NCBI GenBank assembly: GCA_050694055.1 | Contig: JBOGWX010000095.1 | Coordinates: 1 to 47,948, forward strand | Source: WHSV01 sp050694055 | GTDB taxonomy: Bacteria > Actinomycetota > CADDZG01 > WHSQ01 | Length of the DNA: 47,948 nucleotides | Reading direction: 5' to 3' | Part shown: positions 35,723-44,060 of the stretch, piece by piece | Layout of the letters: every line of letters starts with the position of its first letter | Position numbering within the stretch: position 1 is the first letter of the stretch | The notes under the pieces: generated by a model | Seen by the model: the letters and a program-made list of their open reading frames with translations, nothing else | Told to the model about the DNA's origin: nothing | The model's database searches: none | Made by a program: the position numbers and the translations under genes

Positions 35723-35756
35723 GGGGCCTCCTTCTCGTCGGTGGTATCGCATGAAT

Positions 35757-36980
35757 CTAATCGGTGGGGACCAGCGCCTCCGCCGGTTCGAACCCGGTCA
35801 TCAGGTTACGGAAACGCGCGAACAGGTAGCGGGAGTCATGGGGGCCGGGGCCCGCCTCGGGATGGTACTGAACGCTGAAGCAGACTCCCGGGACCTCGAG
35901 CCCCTCGACCGTTCCGTCGTTCAGGTTCACATGGGTGAGACGACCGCGCGTGCGCTCTATCGACCGGGGGTCGACCGAAAACCCGTGGTTCTGGCACGTG
36001 ATCTCGACCCGTTCTGAGTCGAATCTCTTCACCGGGTGGTTTCCGCCGCGATGTCCGAACGGAAGCTTGAAGGTCCTCGCGCCGAGAGCGAGAGCCAGAA
36101 CCTGGTGACCCAGACAGATCCCGAACACCGGCAGGCGGCCGAGTAAAGAGCGCGTCGCTTCGACGCCGTAGGTGACGGGCTCGGGATCGCCGGGACCGTT
36201 CGACAGAAAGACCCCGTCGAAGTCTCCCGTCACGATCTCGTCGGCCGGCGTCGTCGCCGGCACCACGGTCACGTCGCAGCCGCTCGAAACCAGCAGGTCG
36301 AGGATGTTCTTCTTGATCCCGAAGTCGAACGCAGCCACCTTGAACCGGCGCCTCGGTCCTGTGATTTCGCCGCGCACGTCGTGTGGCGCCAGGAGCTCCG
36401 CGGTGGCGGGCGATCGTTCGGCTCCGGCGGCGAAACCGGTGAGCGCGCGACGCTCCAGTTCCTCGGACCCCCAGCGAAAGGCTTGTCTGGTCGTGACCTC
36501 CCGAGCGAGATCGGCCCCCACCATGCTGCGGGCCGAACGCGCGACCTCGACGAGCTCGTCCGCACTCGTAATGTCCGTGGAGAGAGCGCCTCTCATGGCT
36601 CCTCGGGCGCGCAGATGGCGCGTGAGCCTGCGGGTGTCCACCTCAGCAATCCCACTGATGTCGTGGCGTTCGAGGTAGTCGTTCAGCGTGCCCTCCGAGC
36701 GCCACGAGGAATCCACGGGTGACTCCTCACGGACCACGAAACCCGCCACCCACGGTCTCCACGACTGATCGTCGTGCGCGTTGACCCCCGTGTTGCCCAC
36801 CTGAGGTGCCGTCATCGTCACGATCTGGCCGTGATAGCTGGGGTCGGTGAGGACCTCCTGATAGCCGGAGAGGCTCGTGTTGAAGCAGACCTCTCCCGTT
36901 GCGGTGCCGCGCGCGCCGAAACCGGTGCCTGCGAAGACCTCTCCGTCCTCGAGCGCGAGGAGCGCTCGGTCCACGCTCAC
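35757..36980 (-). CDS. carA: Carbamoyl-phosphate synthase small (glutaminase) subunit
   Basis: Hydrolyses glutamine and channels ammonia to CarB. 407 residues: N-terminal CarA-specific domain (DRALLALEDGEVFAGTGFGARG, FNTSLSGYQEVLTDPSYHGQI) and a class I amidotransferase with the catalytic triad Cys in FGICLGHQVL and His-Glu in QYHPEAGPGPHDS. The GTG at 36980 follows GGGAGGGGG and overlaps the pyrC stop (GTGA); the frame beyond lies in pyrC. Confidence 0.97.
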   Translation of the reverse strand: MSVDRALLALEDGEVFAGTGFGARGTATGEVCFNTSLSGYQEVLTDPSYHGQIVTMTAPQVGNTGVNAHDDQSWRPWVAGFVVREESPVDSSWRSEGTLNDYLERHDISGIAEVDTRRLTRHLRARGAMRGALSTDITSADELVEVARSARSMVGADLAREVTTRQAFRWGSEELERRALTGFAAGAERSPATAELLAPHDVRGEITGPRRRFKVAAFDFGIKKNILDLLVSSGCDVTVVPATTPADEIVTGDFDGVFLSNGPGDPEPVTYGVEATRSLLGRLPVFGICLGHQVLALALGARTFKLPFGHRGGNHPVKRFDSERVEITCQNHGFSVDPRSIERTRGRLTHVNLNDGTVEGLEVPGVCFSVQYHPEAGPGPHDSRYLFARFRNLMTGFEPAEALVPTD

Positions 36981-38323
36981 ACCCCCTCCCCCACGCGCTC
37001 GTCGAGACGATCGCCGGTCGCTTCGCTCGAGACCTTCGAATTCCGCACGGTCGGCCGCCCTCGATAGAAGGTGTGTAGGACGCGGCCCGTCAGCACGCGC
37101 CCATCGAACGGCGTGTTCCGGCTCCTCGACTGCAGCGAACCCGCGTCCACGGTCCAGCTTGCCGACGGGTCGAAAACGACGACGTTCGCGGCCGAGCCGG
37201 CTTCGAGCGACCCCTGTTCCGCCAAGCCCAGCAAACGAGCCGGCCGGGTCGACAGCGCGTCGATCATCCGGGTGAGATCGAGGTGGCCGGGTTCGACGAG
37301 TTGACCCACGGCCAGGCCCAGAGCGGTCTCGAGACCCAGCATCCCGGGCGGGGCGTAGCCGAACTCCTGGTCTTTCTCTTCGACCGCATGCGGAGCGTGA
37401 TCCGTAGCTATGGCGTCGATCGTCCCGTCGGCGAGACCGGCCACGATGGCGGCGACATCTTGGTCCTCGCGCAGCGGAGGATTGACCTTCATCATCGGGT
37501 CGTAGTCTCCGAGCGCGGCGTCGGTGAGCGTGAAATGGTGCGGCGTCGCCTCCGCCGTCACGCGCACGCCCTCCGCTTTGGCCCGGTGCACCAGCTCGAC
37601 GGTCCCCGCCGTCGACACGTGCAGCAGGTGGAGCCGGCAGCCGGTGAGCCGAGCCAGGGCGATGTCGCGCGCCGCCATCAGCTCCTCGGCCTCTGCCGGT
37701 ATTCCGCGCAGACCGAGCACGCTCGAGCGCAGGCCCTCGTGCATCTGCCCGCCGGCTGCGAGCGCGGCGTCCTCGCAGTGTTCGGCGTAAACGGCGTCGA
37801 AGGCCATCAGGTACTCCATCGTGCGCCTGGCGAAGAGCGAATTCTGGACGCCGCGTCCGTCGTCGGTGAACAACCTCACGCGCGCCGCCGAACGGACCAT
37901 CTCGCCGATGTCGGCCATCTTGGTTCCCTCGAGGCCTCGGCTCAACGCTCCGGCCACGCGCACGTCCACGAGGCCCACCTCCCGTCCCAGCGCCCAGACC
38001 TTCTCGGCGACGGACGACGTATCGCACACCGGATCCGTGTTCGGCATCGCGCACACGGCCGTGTAGCCGCCCACGGCCGCACCGGCCGAGGCCGTCGCGA
38101 TGGTCTCCTCGTCCTCGCGCCCCGGCTCCCGCAGGTGGGTGTGGAGATCGACGAAGCCGGGCGCGATGACGGCGCCGTCTGCGTCGATCACCTCCGCACC
38201 GGAGTCCTCGAGCCGGGGTCCGATCTCGGCAATGGTCCCATCGGCGAGGAGCACATCGGCAGTCTCGTCGCGTGCCACCGCAGGATCGATTACACGTCCA
38301 CCCTTGATCAAGAACCGGCTCAT
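36977..38323 (-). CDS. pyrC: Dihydroorotase (type I)
   Basis: Cyclises carbamoyl aspartate. 448 residues, amidohydrolase fold: metal ligands in FVDLHTHLREPG, HCED, LLHVSTAGTVEL and the catalytic Asp in IATDHAPHAVEEK. It overlaps pyrB by 4 nt (ATGA) and carA by 4 nt. Confidence 0.97.
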   Translation of the reverse strand: MSRFLIKGGRVIDPAVARDETADVLLADGTIAEIGPRLEDSGAEVIDADGAVIAPGFVDLHTHLREPGREDEETIATASAGAAVGGYTAVCAMPNTDPVCDTSSVAEKVWALGREVGLVDVRVAGALSRGLEGTKMADIGEMVRSAARVRLFTDDGRGVQNSLFARRTMEYLMAFDAVYAEHCEDAALAAGGQMHEGLRSSVLGLRGIPAEAEELMAARDIALARLTGCRLHLLHVSTAGTVELVHRAKAEGVRVTAEATPHHFTLTDAALGDYDPMMKVNPPLREDQDVAAIVAGLADGTIDAIATDHAPHAVEEKDQEFGYAPPGMLGLETALGLAVGQLVEPGHLDLTRMIDALSTRPARLLGLAEQGSLEAGSAANVVVFDPSASWTVDAGSLQSRSRNTPFDGRVLTGRVLHTFYRGRPTVRNSKVSSEATGDRLDERVGEGV

Positions 38324-39282
38324 ACGAGCTCGTCCTTCAGGTCGCGTCCCGGTACGCCGGACCTGTCGCCCCTGCCGCCGAGCATCAGGTACAGCAGGCT
38401 CATGCGCACCGCCAACCCGTTTGCCACCTGGTCGAGAATGATCGCGCGCGGCGACTCAGAGACATCGGCCGAGATCTCGACCCCCCGGTTCATGGGGCCC
38501 GGGTGCATGACGAGTGCGTCGCGCTTCATGCGGGCCTGCCGCCTCGAGTCGAGCCCCCAGTGCGCGGCGTACTCCCTGAGCGAGGGAAATAACTGCTCGC
38601 TCTGGCGCTCCTTTTGCACCCTCAGCAGGTAGCAGACGTCGGCCGCCGGGATGACCGAGTCGAGATCGTGAGAAACGGACGTTCCCCAGCTCGCGGCCTG
38701 CGCGGGAATCAGGGTGGGCGGACCGACGAGGGTCACCCGGGCCCCCATCGTCACCAGTCCCTTGACGTTGCTGCGCGCCACGCGGCTGTGCAGGATGTCG
38801 CCCACGATCGCCACCTCGAGGCCCTCGAAGGCCTTGAAGTGCTGGCGTATCGAGAAGAGATCGAGCAGCGCCTGGGTCGGGTGCTCGTGCGCCCCGTCGC
38901 CCGCGTTGAGGACGCTTGCCTTGACCCACCGGGCAAGTTGATTCGGAGCCCCGGAGCTGCCGTGGCGCACGATGATCGCATCCACCCCCATCGCCTCCAG
39001 CGTCCACGCGGTGTCCTTGAAGCTCTCGCCCTTGGCCACCGACGACTTCGAGTCGGCGGAGAAGTTGATGACGTCGGCGCTCAACCTCTTGGCCGCCAGC
39101 TCGAAGCTGATTCGTGTCCTCGTCGAGGCTTCGTAGAAGAGGTTGCACACCGTGCGCCCTCGAAGTGTGGGCAGCTTCTTGATCGGCCGGTCCGTCACCG
39201 ACCTGAGCTGCTCGGCGGTGTCCAGCACCTCGGTGATCTGGTCCGCAGAAAGCTGATCCATCGACAACAGGTGCTTGATCAC
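38320..39282 (-). CDS. pyrB: Aspartate carbamoyltransferase catalytic subunit
   Basis: First committed step of pyrimidine synthesis. 320 residues, with the carbamoyl-phosphate motif YEASTRTRISFE, HPTQALLDLFSI and VMHPGPMNRG, which mark it as ATCase and not OTCase. No pyrI regulatory subunit is nearby, as usual where PyrR controls the operon. Overlaps pyrR and pyrC by ATGA junctions. Confidence 0.98.
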   Translation of the reverse strand: MIKHLLSMDQLSADQITEVLDTAEQLRSVTDRPIKKLPTLRGRTVCNLFYEASTRTRISFELAAKRLSADVINFSADSKSSVAKGESFKDTAWTLEAMGVDAIIVRHGSSGAPNQLARWVKASVLNAGDGAHEHPTQALLDLFSIRQHFKAFEGLEVAIVGDILHSRVARSNVKGLVTMGARVTLVGPPTLIPAQAASWGTSVSHDLDSVIPAADVCYLLRVQKERQSEQLFPSLREYAAHWGLDSRRQARMKRDALVMHPGPMNRGVEISADVSESPRAIILDQVANGLAVRMSLLYLMLGGRGDRSGVPGRDLKDELV

Positions 39283-39908
39283 TGCGACGATCCTTTCCTG
39301 GGAGCCGCTCTCCGAGTTTCGTCGGTCGCCCGGAGCCCCTCCTCCCCGATCAGCACGGCGTCCTCGCCGTCGAGCTCCTTGACGTGCACCTTCACGACCT
39401 CATGGGACGAGGTGGGCAGGTTCTTGCCGACGTGGTCCGCGCGGATGGGCAACTCGCGGTGTCCTCGGTCGACCAGCACGGCGAGGCGGATCGCGCGCGG
39501 CCGTCCGAGATCGAGCACCGCGTCGAAGGCCGCTCGGATCGTGCGACCGGTATAGAGGACGTCGTCGACCAGCACGACGATCCGACCGTCGAGGTCTCCC
39601 GGCACGGTCGTCGCCTCGAGGTTGCGCGGCCCCCGCAGCGCGACGTCGTCCCGGTAGAGGCTCACGTCCAGAGCCCCAGACGGCACGTCGACGCCCTCGA
39701 AGGACGCGATCGAGCTTGCGATCCTGTCGGCCAGCGGCGCTCCGCGCGTGCGGATGCCGACCATCACCAGGTCGTCGGTGCCCTTGTTGTACTCGACGAT
39801 CTCGTGGCTGATGCGAGTCAGCGCCCGGCGGATGTCCGAGGCCTCCAGGACCCGGGCCTTCAGCTCGAAGGCGACCTCCGTGCCGGTGCGCGCACGAGAA
39901 GAGCGCAT
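39279..39908 (-). CDS. pyrR: PyrR, pyrimidine operon attenuator / uracil phosphoribosyltransferase
   Basis: UMP-responsive RNA-binding regulator of the operon it heads. 209 residues, with PRPP motif VLVDDVLYTGRTIRAA and the RGHRELPIRADHVGKNLPT region. The ATG at 39908 is used because GGGGAGGCG lies about 8 nt upstream and the frame before it is not conserved. Its leader carries candidate PyrR-binding hairpins. Confidence 0.96.
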   Translation of the reverse strand: MRSSRARTGTEVAFELKARVLEASDIRRALTRISHEIVEYNKGTDDLVMVGIRTRGAPLADRIASSIASFEGVDVPSGALDVSLYRDDVALRGPRNLEATTVPGDLDGRIVVLVDDVLYTGRTIRAAFDAVLDLGRPRAIRLAVLVDRGHRELPIRADHVGKNLPTSSHEVVKVHVKELDGEDAVLIGEEGLRATDETRRAAPRKGSSQ

Positions 39909-39987
39909 CAAAAAACGCCTCCCCGATCCGCCGAAGCGGCCGGGCAAGCGTGCGCGGTGCGGCTATGCAGAATCCTCACGCGGATGT

Positions 39988-40137
39988 GGCACCCCTTTCC
40001 GGCCTCGCAGGGCCGATTTAAAGGTCGGTCGAGAGCAGGCTACACGAAAGGTGCCCGAGGCGGTCGATTTCAGCCTCTCCGTCGATGGTGGCCACCTTTT
40101 CCCACCCTGAGGTGTCGGCTCACGCGCCTCTCAGGGT
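39988..40137 (-). promoter_or_regulatory. pyr operon leader with two candidate PyrR-binding hairpins
   Basis: Minus strand, 5' to 3'. Hairpin A (40137-40104) has 7-bp arms ACCCTGA/TCAGGGT with the motif CCTGAGAGGCG in its 5' side. Hairpin B (40086-40063) has TCGA arms and GGAGAGGCTGAAA in the loop. Both resemble the conserved CCAGAGAGGCT of known PyrR boxes. Further on, a hairpin at 40024-39994 (CCTTT/AAAGG outside CGGCC/GGCCG) competes with pairing between 40055-40046 and 39999-39988. There is no clear U-tract, so regulation could be by termination or by masking the pyrR ribosome-binding site. Confidence 0.6.
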
Positions 40138-40143
40138 CACAGA

Positions 40144-40174
40144 ATTCTATTCCGGCGAGAACGCGCCCGGTCAG
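40144..40174 (-). promoter_or_regulatory. Candidate promoter of the pyr operon
   Basis: TAGAAT (-10, 40149-40144) and CTGACC (-35, 40174-40169), spacer 19 nt. The -35 overlaps the stop codon of the histidine kinase gene upstream. Starting here the leader before pyrR would be about 230 nt and include all hairpins described. Confidence 0.45.
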
Positions 40175-41961
40175 GGGGAGCCGCTGCCGGCAGCCCGGGC
40201 GGGGGTCGCCGGGGCGAGCAGCCTGAACGAGAAGGTCGTGCCCTCGCCCGCCGCGCTGGCCACCTGGAGGCTCGAGCCGTGCAGCTCGAGCACCTCCTTG
40301 GCAAAGGCGAGTCCCAGGCCGGCGCCGCGCACCCGGCGGTCGTTAGGGTCACCACCCCTGAAGAAGCGTTCCCCCAGGCGCCCGAGCTCCTCCCCAGGGA
40401 TACCGGGCCCCTCGTCGCCGACGACGACCGACACGCCGTCACCGTTCGCGTGAGCTTCGATCCAGATGCGGGTACCGGCCGCCGTGTACTTGGCGGCGTT
40501 CGACAGCAGGTTCTCGAGCACGCGGTCGAGCAGTAGCGGGTCGGCCTCGACCAGCACCTCGGCGCTCACCTGCACCGCCATCTCGTGGTCTCGCAGCAGC
40601 GGCTGAAGTCTGCTCACCAGCGCGTCCACGCGTTGGGAGAGGATCACCGGCTTCAGCTCGATCGCGAACTTCCCCTCCTCGATACGCGAGAAATCGAGCA
40701 GGTTGGTGACGATGTCGTGCAGCACCCGAGAGTTGGCGTTCAGTCGCATCAGCAGCTCGACTCGTTCTTCGGTTGCGAGCTCGTGGTAGTGGCGCTCCAG
40801 GGTGGCGCCAAAGCCTTCGATGGCGGTGAGCGGAGTACGTATCTCGTGCGACACGGTGGAGATGAAGTCGCTCTTCATCCGGTCGAGCTCCCTCATTCGC
40901 TCCAGCGCATCGCTCTTCTGCTCGAACCCCTCGGCGATCTCGAGCGCGCGCGAGGCCTGGGCTGCGAGCAGCTCGAACACCTCGATCTCCTCGTCGGAGA
41001 TGCGCAGCCGTTCTCTCGCTCCCCCGACGAGCACCGCCCTCAGCTCACCGTGGAGTCTGATCGGCGTCGCCATGACGGAGCGGAAGCCGAGCTTCGACAG
41101 CACCGGGACGGGGACCTTCATCTTCCGGTAGTCATCGATCACGATGGTCCGCCCCTTCCTGATGCACAGCCCGACCCCGCCCATGTCGAAGGGGAACCGT
41201 TCGGTGAGGTACGCGTCCGGGAGCCCCAGCCCGTAGATCGACGCGTAGGTCTCCGTCTCGTGATCCACCGCCGAGATACTCGCGGCCTCGAACCCGAGCC
41301 TCTGCGCCGCCCTCACCACCGTGCGGATGACCTCGTCGGGGTCTAGGTTGCCGACGTCGCGCGCCGCGATGGCCACGGTCTGGAACAGTGCCGCCCTCCG
41401 CTCCGACTCGGCCCTCGCCTGGGTCTCCGCGTCGATGACTCGCCGGAACTCGGAGGAGATGAAGCTGCCGACTGCAAAAGCGACGCTCAGGACGGCCAGC
41501 CGGAACACGAGGTCGCCCACCCTCGCGGAGCTTTCCTCGACCAGTACCGCGGCCACGTAGGTCACCACCGTGGCGCCCAGCAGTGCGAGCTGGTAACGGA
41601 GCGGGTACACCAGCGCCACGAACAGCAGCACAGGGACATACAGCAGGTACAAACCTGACTCTCCACCTCCCGAGACCACGATGGATCCGCTCGTCAAGAG
41701 CACGTAGAACAGCGCCCACGCCCCCGGGACGAACTGGAGGAGGCGGGGGCTCACCATGCGCTTCCAGGGAAACGCCCACATCATGACCGCACCGAGGAAC
41801 CCGACTGCCGTCAACGCCACGAAGGGCAGCTGTTCGATGGGCTCTTGATGCGGGAGCACCGCGTAGGCGATGAGCGCGAGCATCGTGACCGCGCAGAGCC
41901 GAACCCCCACCTTGATGGAGCGACCTCGGTATGAGGTTGACGGCTCGATCCTCACGCTCAC
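40171..41961 (-). CDS. Membrane histidine kinase with GAF domain
   Basis: 596 residues. About six hydrophobic segments fill residues 20-170 (for example LCAVTMLALIAYAV, LYVPVLLFVALVY). A short coiled linker (RRVIDAETQARAESERRAALF) leads to a GAF domain (about 190-345), then HisKA with SHEIRTPLTAIEGFGATLERHYHE and HATPase with NLLSNAAKYT, GDEGPGIPG and GAGLGLAFAKEVL. All catalytic motifs are intact. There is no neighbouring response regulator, so it is an orphan; the GAF ligand is unknown. The GTG at 41961 is assumed (a second GTG is two codons on). It is upstream of pyrR in the same direction, but the pyr operon has its own promoter. Confidence 0.92.
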   Translation of the reverse strand: MSVRIEPSTSYRGRSIKVGVRLCAVTMLALIAYAVLPHQEPIEQLPFVALTAVGFLGAVMMWAFPWKRMVSPRLLQFVPGAWALFYVLLTSGSIVVSGGGESGLYLLYVPVLLFVALVYPLRYQLALLGATVVTYVAAVLVEESSARVGDLVFRLAVLSVAFAVGSFISSEFRRVIDAETQARAESERRAALFQTVAIAARDVGNLDPDEVIRTVVRAAQRLGFEAASISAVDHETETYASIYGLGLPDAYLTERFPFDMGGVGLCIRKGRTIVIDDYRKMKVPVPVLSKLGFRSVMATPIRLHGELRAVLVGGARERLRISDEEIEVFELLAAQASRALEIAEGFEQKSDALERMRELDRMKSDFISTVSHEIRTPLTAIEGFGATLERHYHELATEERVELLMRLNANSRVLHDIVTNLLDFSRIEEGKFAIELKPVILSQRVDALVSRLQPLLRDHEMAVQVSAEVLVEADPLLLDRVLENLLSNAAKYTAAGTRIWIEAHANGDGVSVVVGDEGPGIPGEELGRLGERFFRGGDPNDRRVRGAGLGLAFAKEVLELHGSSLQVASAAGEGTTFSFRLLAPATPARAAGSGSP

Positions 41962-42093
41962 TGCCCTGCATTTCCGACCGGCCCCCGCGTGGAGGGCCGC
42001 GGTCTCGTTGCGCGCGGCCCCTTCAACGGAGGCGCCATGGCTCTAGCCGAGCAGATGAGCGGGTGGCGGTCAACACCGATGATCCGGCGTCGC

Positions 42094-42579
42094 TTATTCC
42101 GGTTGCGCGGCCGCCTCGGCGATGCGCCCGAGCAAACCGTTGACGAAGCGCCCCGAGTCGTCCGTCGAGAGCTCCTTGGCCAGCTCGACCGCCTCGTTGA
42201 TGGCCACCGCGACGGGGATGTCGTCTCGCCAGACGAGCTCGTATACGGCCATGCGGACCAGCGTGCGGTCGACCACCGGCATGCGCTGGATCGCCCACCG
42301 ATCCGCGTAGCGCACGATGAGTTGGTCGATGTCCGCCTGGTGGGCTTGCACGCCCTCGACCAGGTCGAGGGCGTAGCCCAAGGCCTCCGCCGGAGGGGCC
42401 TGCTCGGCGGGTGGGGCCACCGCCTCCGCCTCGTCCGAGGGGGCCTGGTCCTCGGGCGTCGGCACCACCCAGCCCTCGTTGCGACGGAGCTCGAAAGCCT
42501 CGTGGGGAAGCAGGTCGCGGATCTCGGCCTCGTACAGAACATCCAGGGCGAGGTGCCTGGCGGTGCGACGTGACTTCAT
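42094..42579 (-). CDS. nusB: Transcription antitermination factor NusB with acidic insert
   Basis: Binds boxA with NusE and helps rRNA transcription. 161 residues: MKSRRTARHLALDVLYEAE at the start, INEAVELAKELSTDDSGRFVNGLLGRIAE at the end. Between helices lies an acidic Pro/Ala/Glu-rich stretch (about 37-65) not typical of NusB. Together with the boxA-like motifs in the rRNA leader this is the expected antitermination machinery. 12 nt downstream of efp. Confidence 0.95.
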   Translation of the reverse strand: MKSRRTARHLALDVLYEAEIRDLLPHEAFELRRNEGWVVPTPEDQAPSDEAEAVAPPAEQAPPAEALGYALDLVEGVQAHQADIDQLIVRYADRWAIQRMPVVDRTLVRMAVYELVWRDDIPVAVAINEAVELAKELSTDDSGRFVNGLLGRIAEAAAQPE

Positions 42580-42590
42580 CCGATCGAGCG

Positions 42591-43148
42591 CTAGGCCCGG
42601 GACGAGTACTCGCCGCTGCGGGTGTCGACCCTGATCCTGTCACCCGTATCGAGGAACAACGGCACCTGCACGGTGGCACCCGTCTCCACGGTGGCCGGCT
42701 TGAGCGCCCCGGACACCCGGTCGCCCTTCATCCCCGGCTCGGTCTCGGTGATCTCGAGCACCATGCTCACGGGCAGGTCGGCCCCTACGGGCTGCCCCCG
42801 GTAGGTCTGGACCACGCAGGTCGTCCCGTCTTTCAGGAACTTGCCCGACTCTCCGAGGAAGTCGGGATCGACGTGGATCTGCTCGTAGGTCTCGCTATCC
42901 ATGAACACCAGCCCCGCGTCGTCCGCGTAGAGGTACTGCATCTCGCGCTTGTCCAGCACGGCAAGCTCGACCTTCTCATCGGCCCTGAAGGTCCGGTCCA
43001 CCACCGCGCCGGTGTCGACGTTCTTGAGCTTGGTCTTGACGAAGGCGTGACCCTTGCCGGGCTTCACGTGCTGGTAGTAGGTGATGGTGAACAGCTTGCC
43101 GTCGAGGTTCAGCGTCTGGCCCGGCCGCATGTCGTTGGTCGAAATCAT
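42591..43148 (-). CDS. efp: Elongation factor P
   Basis: Relieves ribosome stalling at polyproline. 185 residues, three beta-barrel domains; the tip loop HVKPGKGHAF holds Lys32, the site modified or used directly. C-terminal DTRSGEYSSRA. Many proline-rich stretches in this genome (for instance the protein at 12397-13038) would need it. Lies between pepQ and nusB as in other Actinomycetota. Confidence 0.98.
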   Translation of the reverse strand: MISTNDMRPGQTLNLDGKLFTITYYQHVKPGKGHAFVKTKLKNVDTGAVVDRTFRADEKVELAVLDKREMQYLYADDAGLVFMDSETYEQIHVDPDFLGESGKFLKDGTTCVVQTYRGQPVGADLPVSMVLEITETEPGMKGDRVSGALKPATVETGATVQVPLFLDTGDRIRVDTRSGEYSSRA

Positions 43149-43176
43149 CGAGTTCCTTTGTCCGTCGAAACTCCTT

Positions 43177-43626
43177 CTAGAGTTCCAGAAGGCTGTCTTT
43201 GGGAGCGCCCGTGAGGACCTCGGCCCCCGTGGCGGTGATCATCACGCAATCCTCGATCCGAACCCCACCGGGCCGGTCGAGGTAGAGCCCGGGCTCGTTG
43301 GTGACCACCATGCCGGTGGCGAGCATGTCATCGCTGATGCGACTGAAGCGAGGTGCCTCGTGCACCTCGAGCGCGGGACCGAGCACGTCGGTCGGCCGGT
43401 CGGCGTATACCGAGACGTCCGCGGACTTCGCGAGCTCTGCGGCGCGCGCCCGGTAGCGCCCGTCGGTCATGAAACGGGCACCGCCGGACGTGATGAGCAG
43501 CTGTCCGTTGCTGCCCGAGAATCCGGTGAGGTACCTGACGTTCGTGAGGTTGGTGATGAGCAACGCCTCCGCCTGCAGTTGCTCGAGCTTCGCCTGCACC
43601 CCGGCAACCCTGCCTTCGTAGTTCAT
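43177..43626 (-). CDS. Xaa-Pro peptidase family protein, catalytic middle deleted
   Basis: Normal members (M24, PepP/PepQ type) have about 350-370 residues; this frame has 149. Residues 1-83 match the N-terminal creatinase-like domain (LLITNLTNVRYLTGFSGSNGQL, FMTDGRYRARA). From Leu86 the sequence jumps to the C-terminal end of the catalytic domain (LEVHEAPRFS, NEPGLYLDRPGGVRIEDCVMIT). The roughly 210 residues between, including the two metal-binding Asp and the first His, are missing, while frame, start and stop are intact. Most likely non-functional as a peptidase. It may be a real in-frame deletion or an assembly collapse. Overlaps aroQ by ATGA. Confidence 0.85.
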   Translation of the reverse strand: MNYEGRVAGVQAKLEQLQAEALLITNLTNVRYLTGFSGSNGQLLITSGGARFMTDGRYRARAAELAKSADVSVYADRPTDVLGPALEVHEAPRFSRISDDMLATGMVVTNEPGLYLDRPGGVRIEDCVMITATGAEVLTGAPKDSLLEL

Positions 43627-44060
43627 CTCTCGAGCAGTCCCTTGAGAGCTACCAGGGCGGCGACGTAGCTGTGGGGCCCGAAGCCCGCCACGAGACCGGC
43701 GGCCGCCTCGGCCGTGACCGACGTGCGTCGCCAGCTTTCGCGCGCGTGAATGTTGCTGAGATGGACCTCTACGACCGGGAAGGGCACCGCCCGTACGGCG
43801 TCTGCGATGGCTCTGGAGGTGTGCGAATAGGCGGCCGGATTCAGCAGCACGCCGTCCACGCCTGCTTCGATTCCGGAATGGAGCAGTTCGATGATCTCGC
43901 CCTCCCGGGCGCTTTGGAAGAAGCTCAGCTCGAAGCCGAGCGGCGCCGCCTCAGCTTCGATTACGGCGTTTACCTCGCTCAGTGAGCGGTCGCCGTACAC
44001 GGCCAGCTCGCGCGTTCCGAGCAGGTTGAGGTTCGGTCCGTGTATGACAAACGCCTTCAT
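43623..44060 (-). CDS. aroQ: 3-dehydroquinate dehydratase, type II
   Basis: Third step of the shikimate pathway. 145 residues: HGPNLNLLGTRELAVYGDRSL with the catalytic Tyr, LNPAAYSHTSRAIADA, and VEVHLSNIHARESWRRTS with the catalytic His and the lid. Start at ATG 44060, overlapping the aroKB stop (ATGA). Confidence 0.97.
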   Translation of the reverse strand: MKAFVIHGPNLNLLGTRELAVYGDRSLSEVNAVIEAEAAPLGFELSFFQSAREGEIIELLHSGIEAGVDGVLLNPAAYSHTSRAIADAVRAVPFPVVEVHLSNIHARESWRRTSVTAEAAAGLVAGFGPHSYVAALVALKGLLER

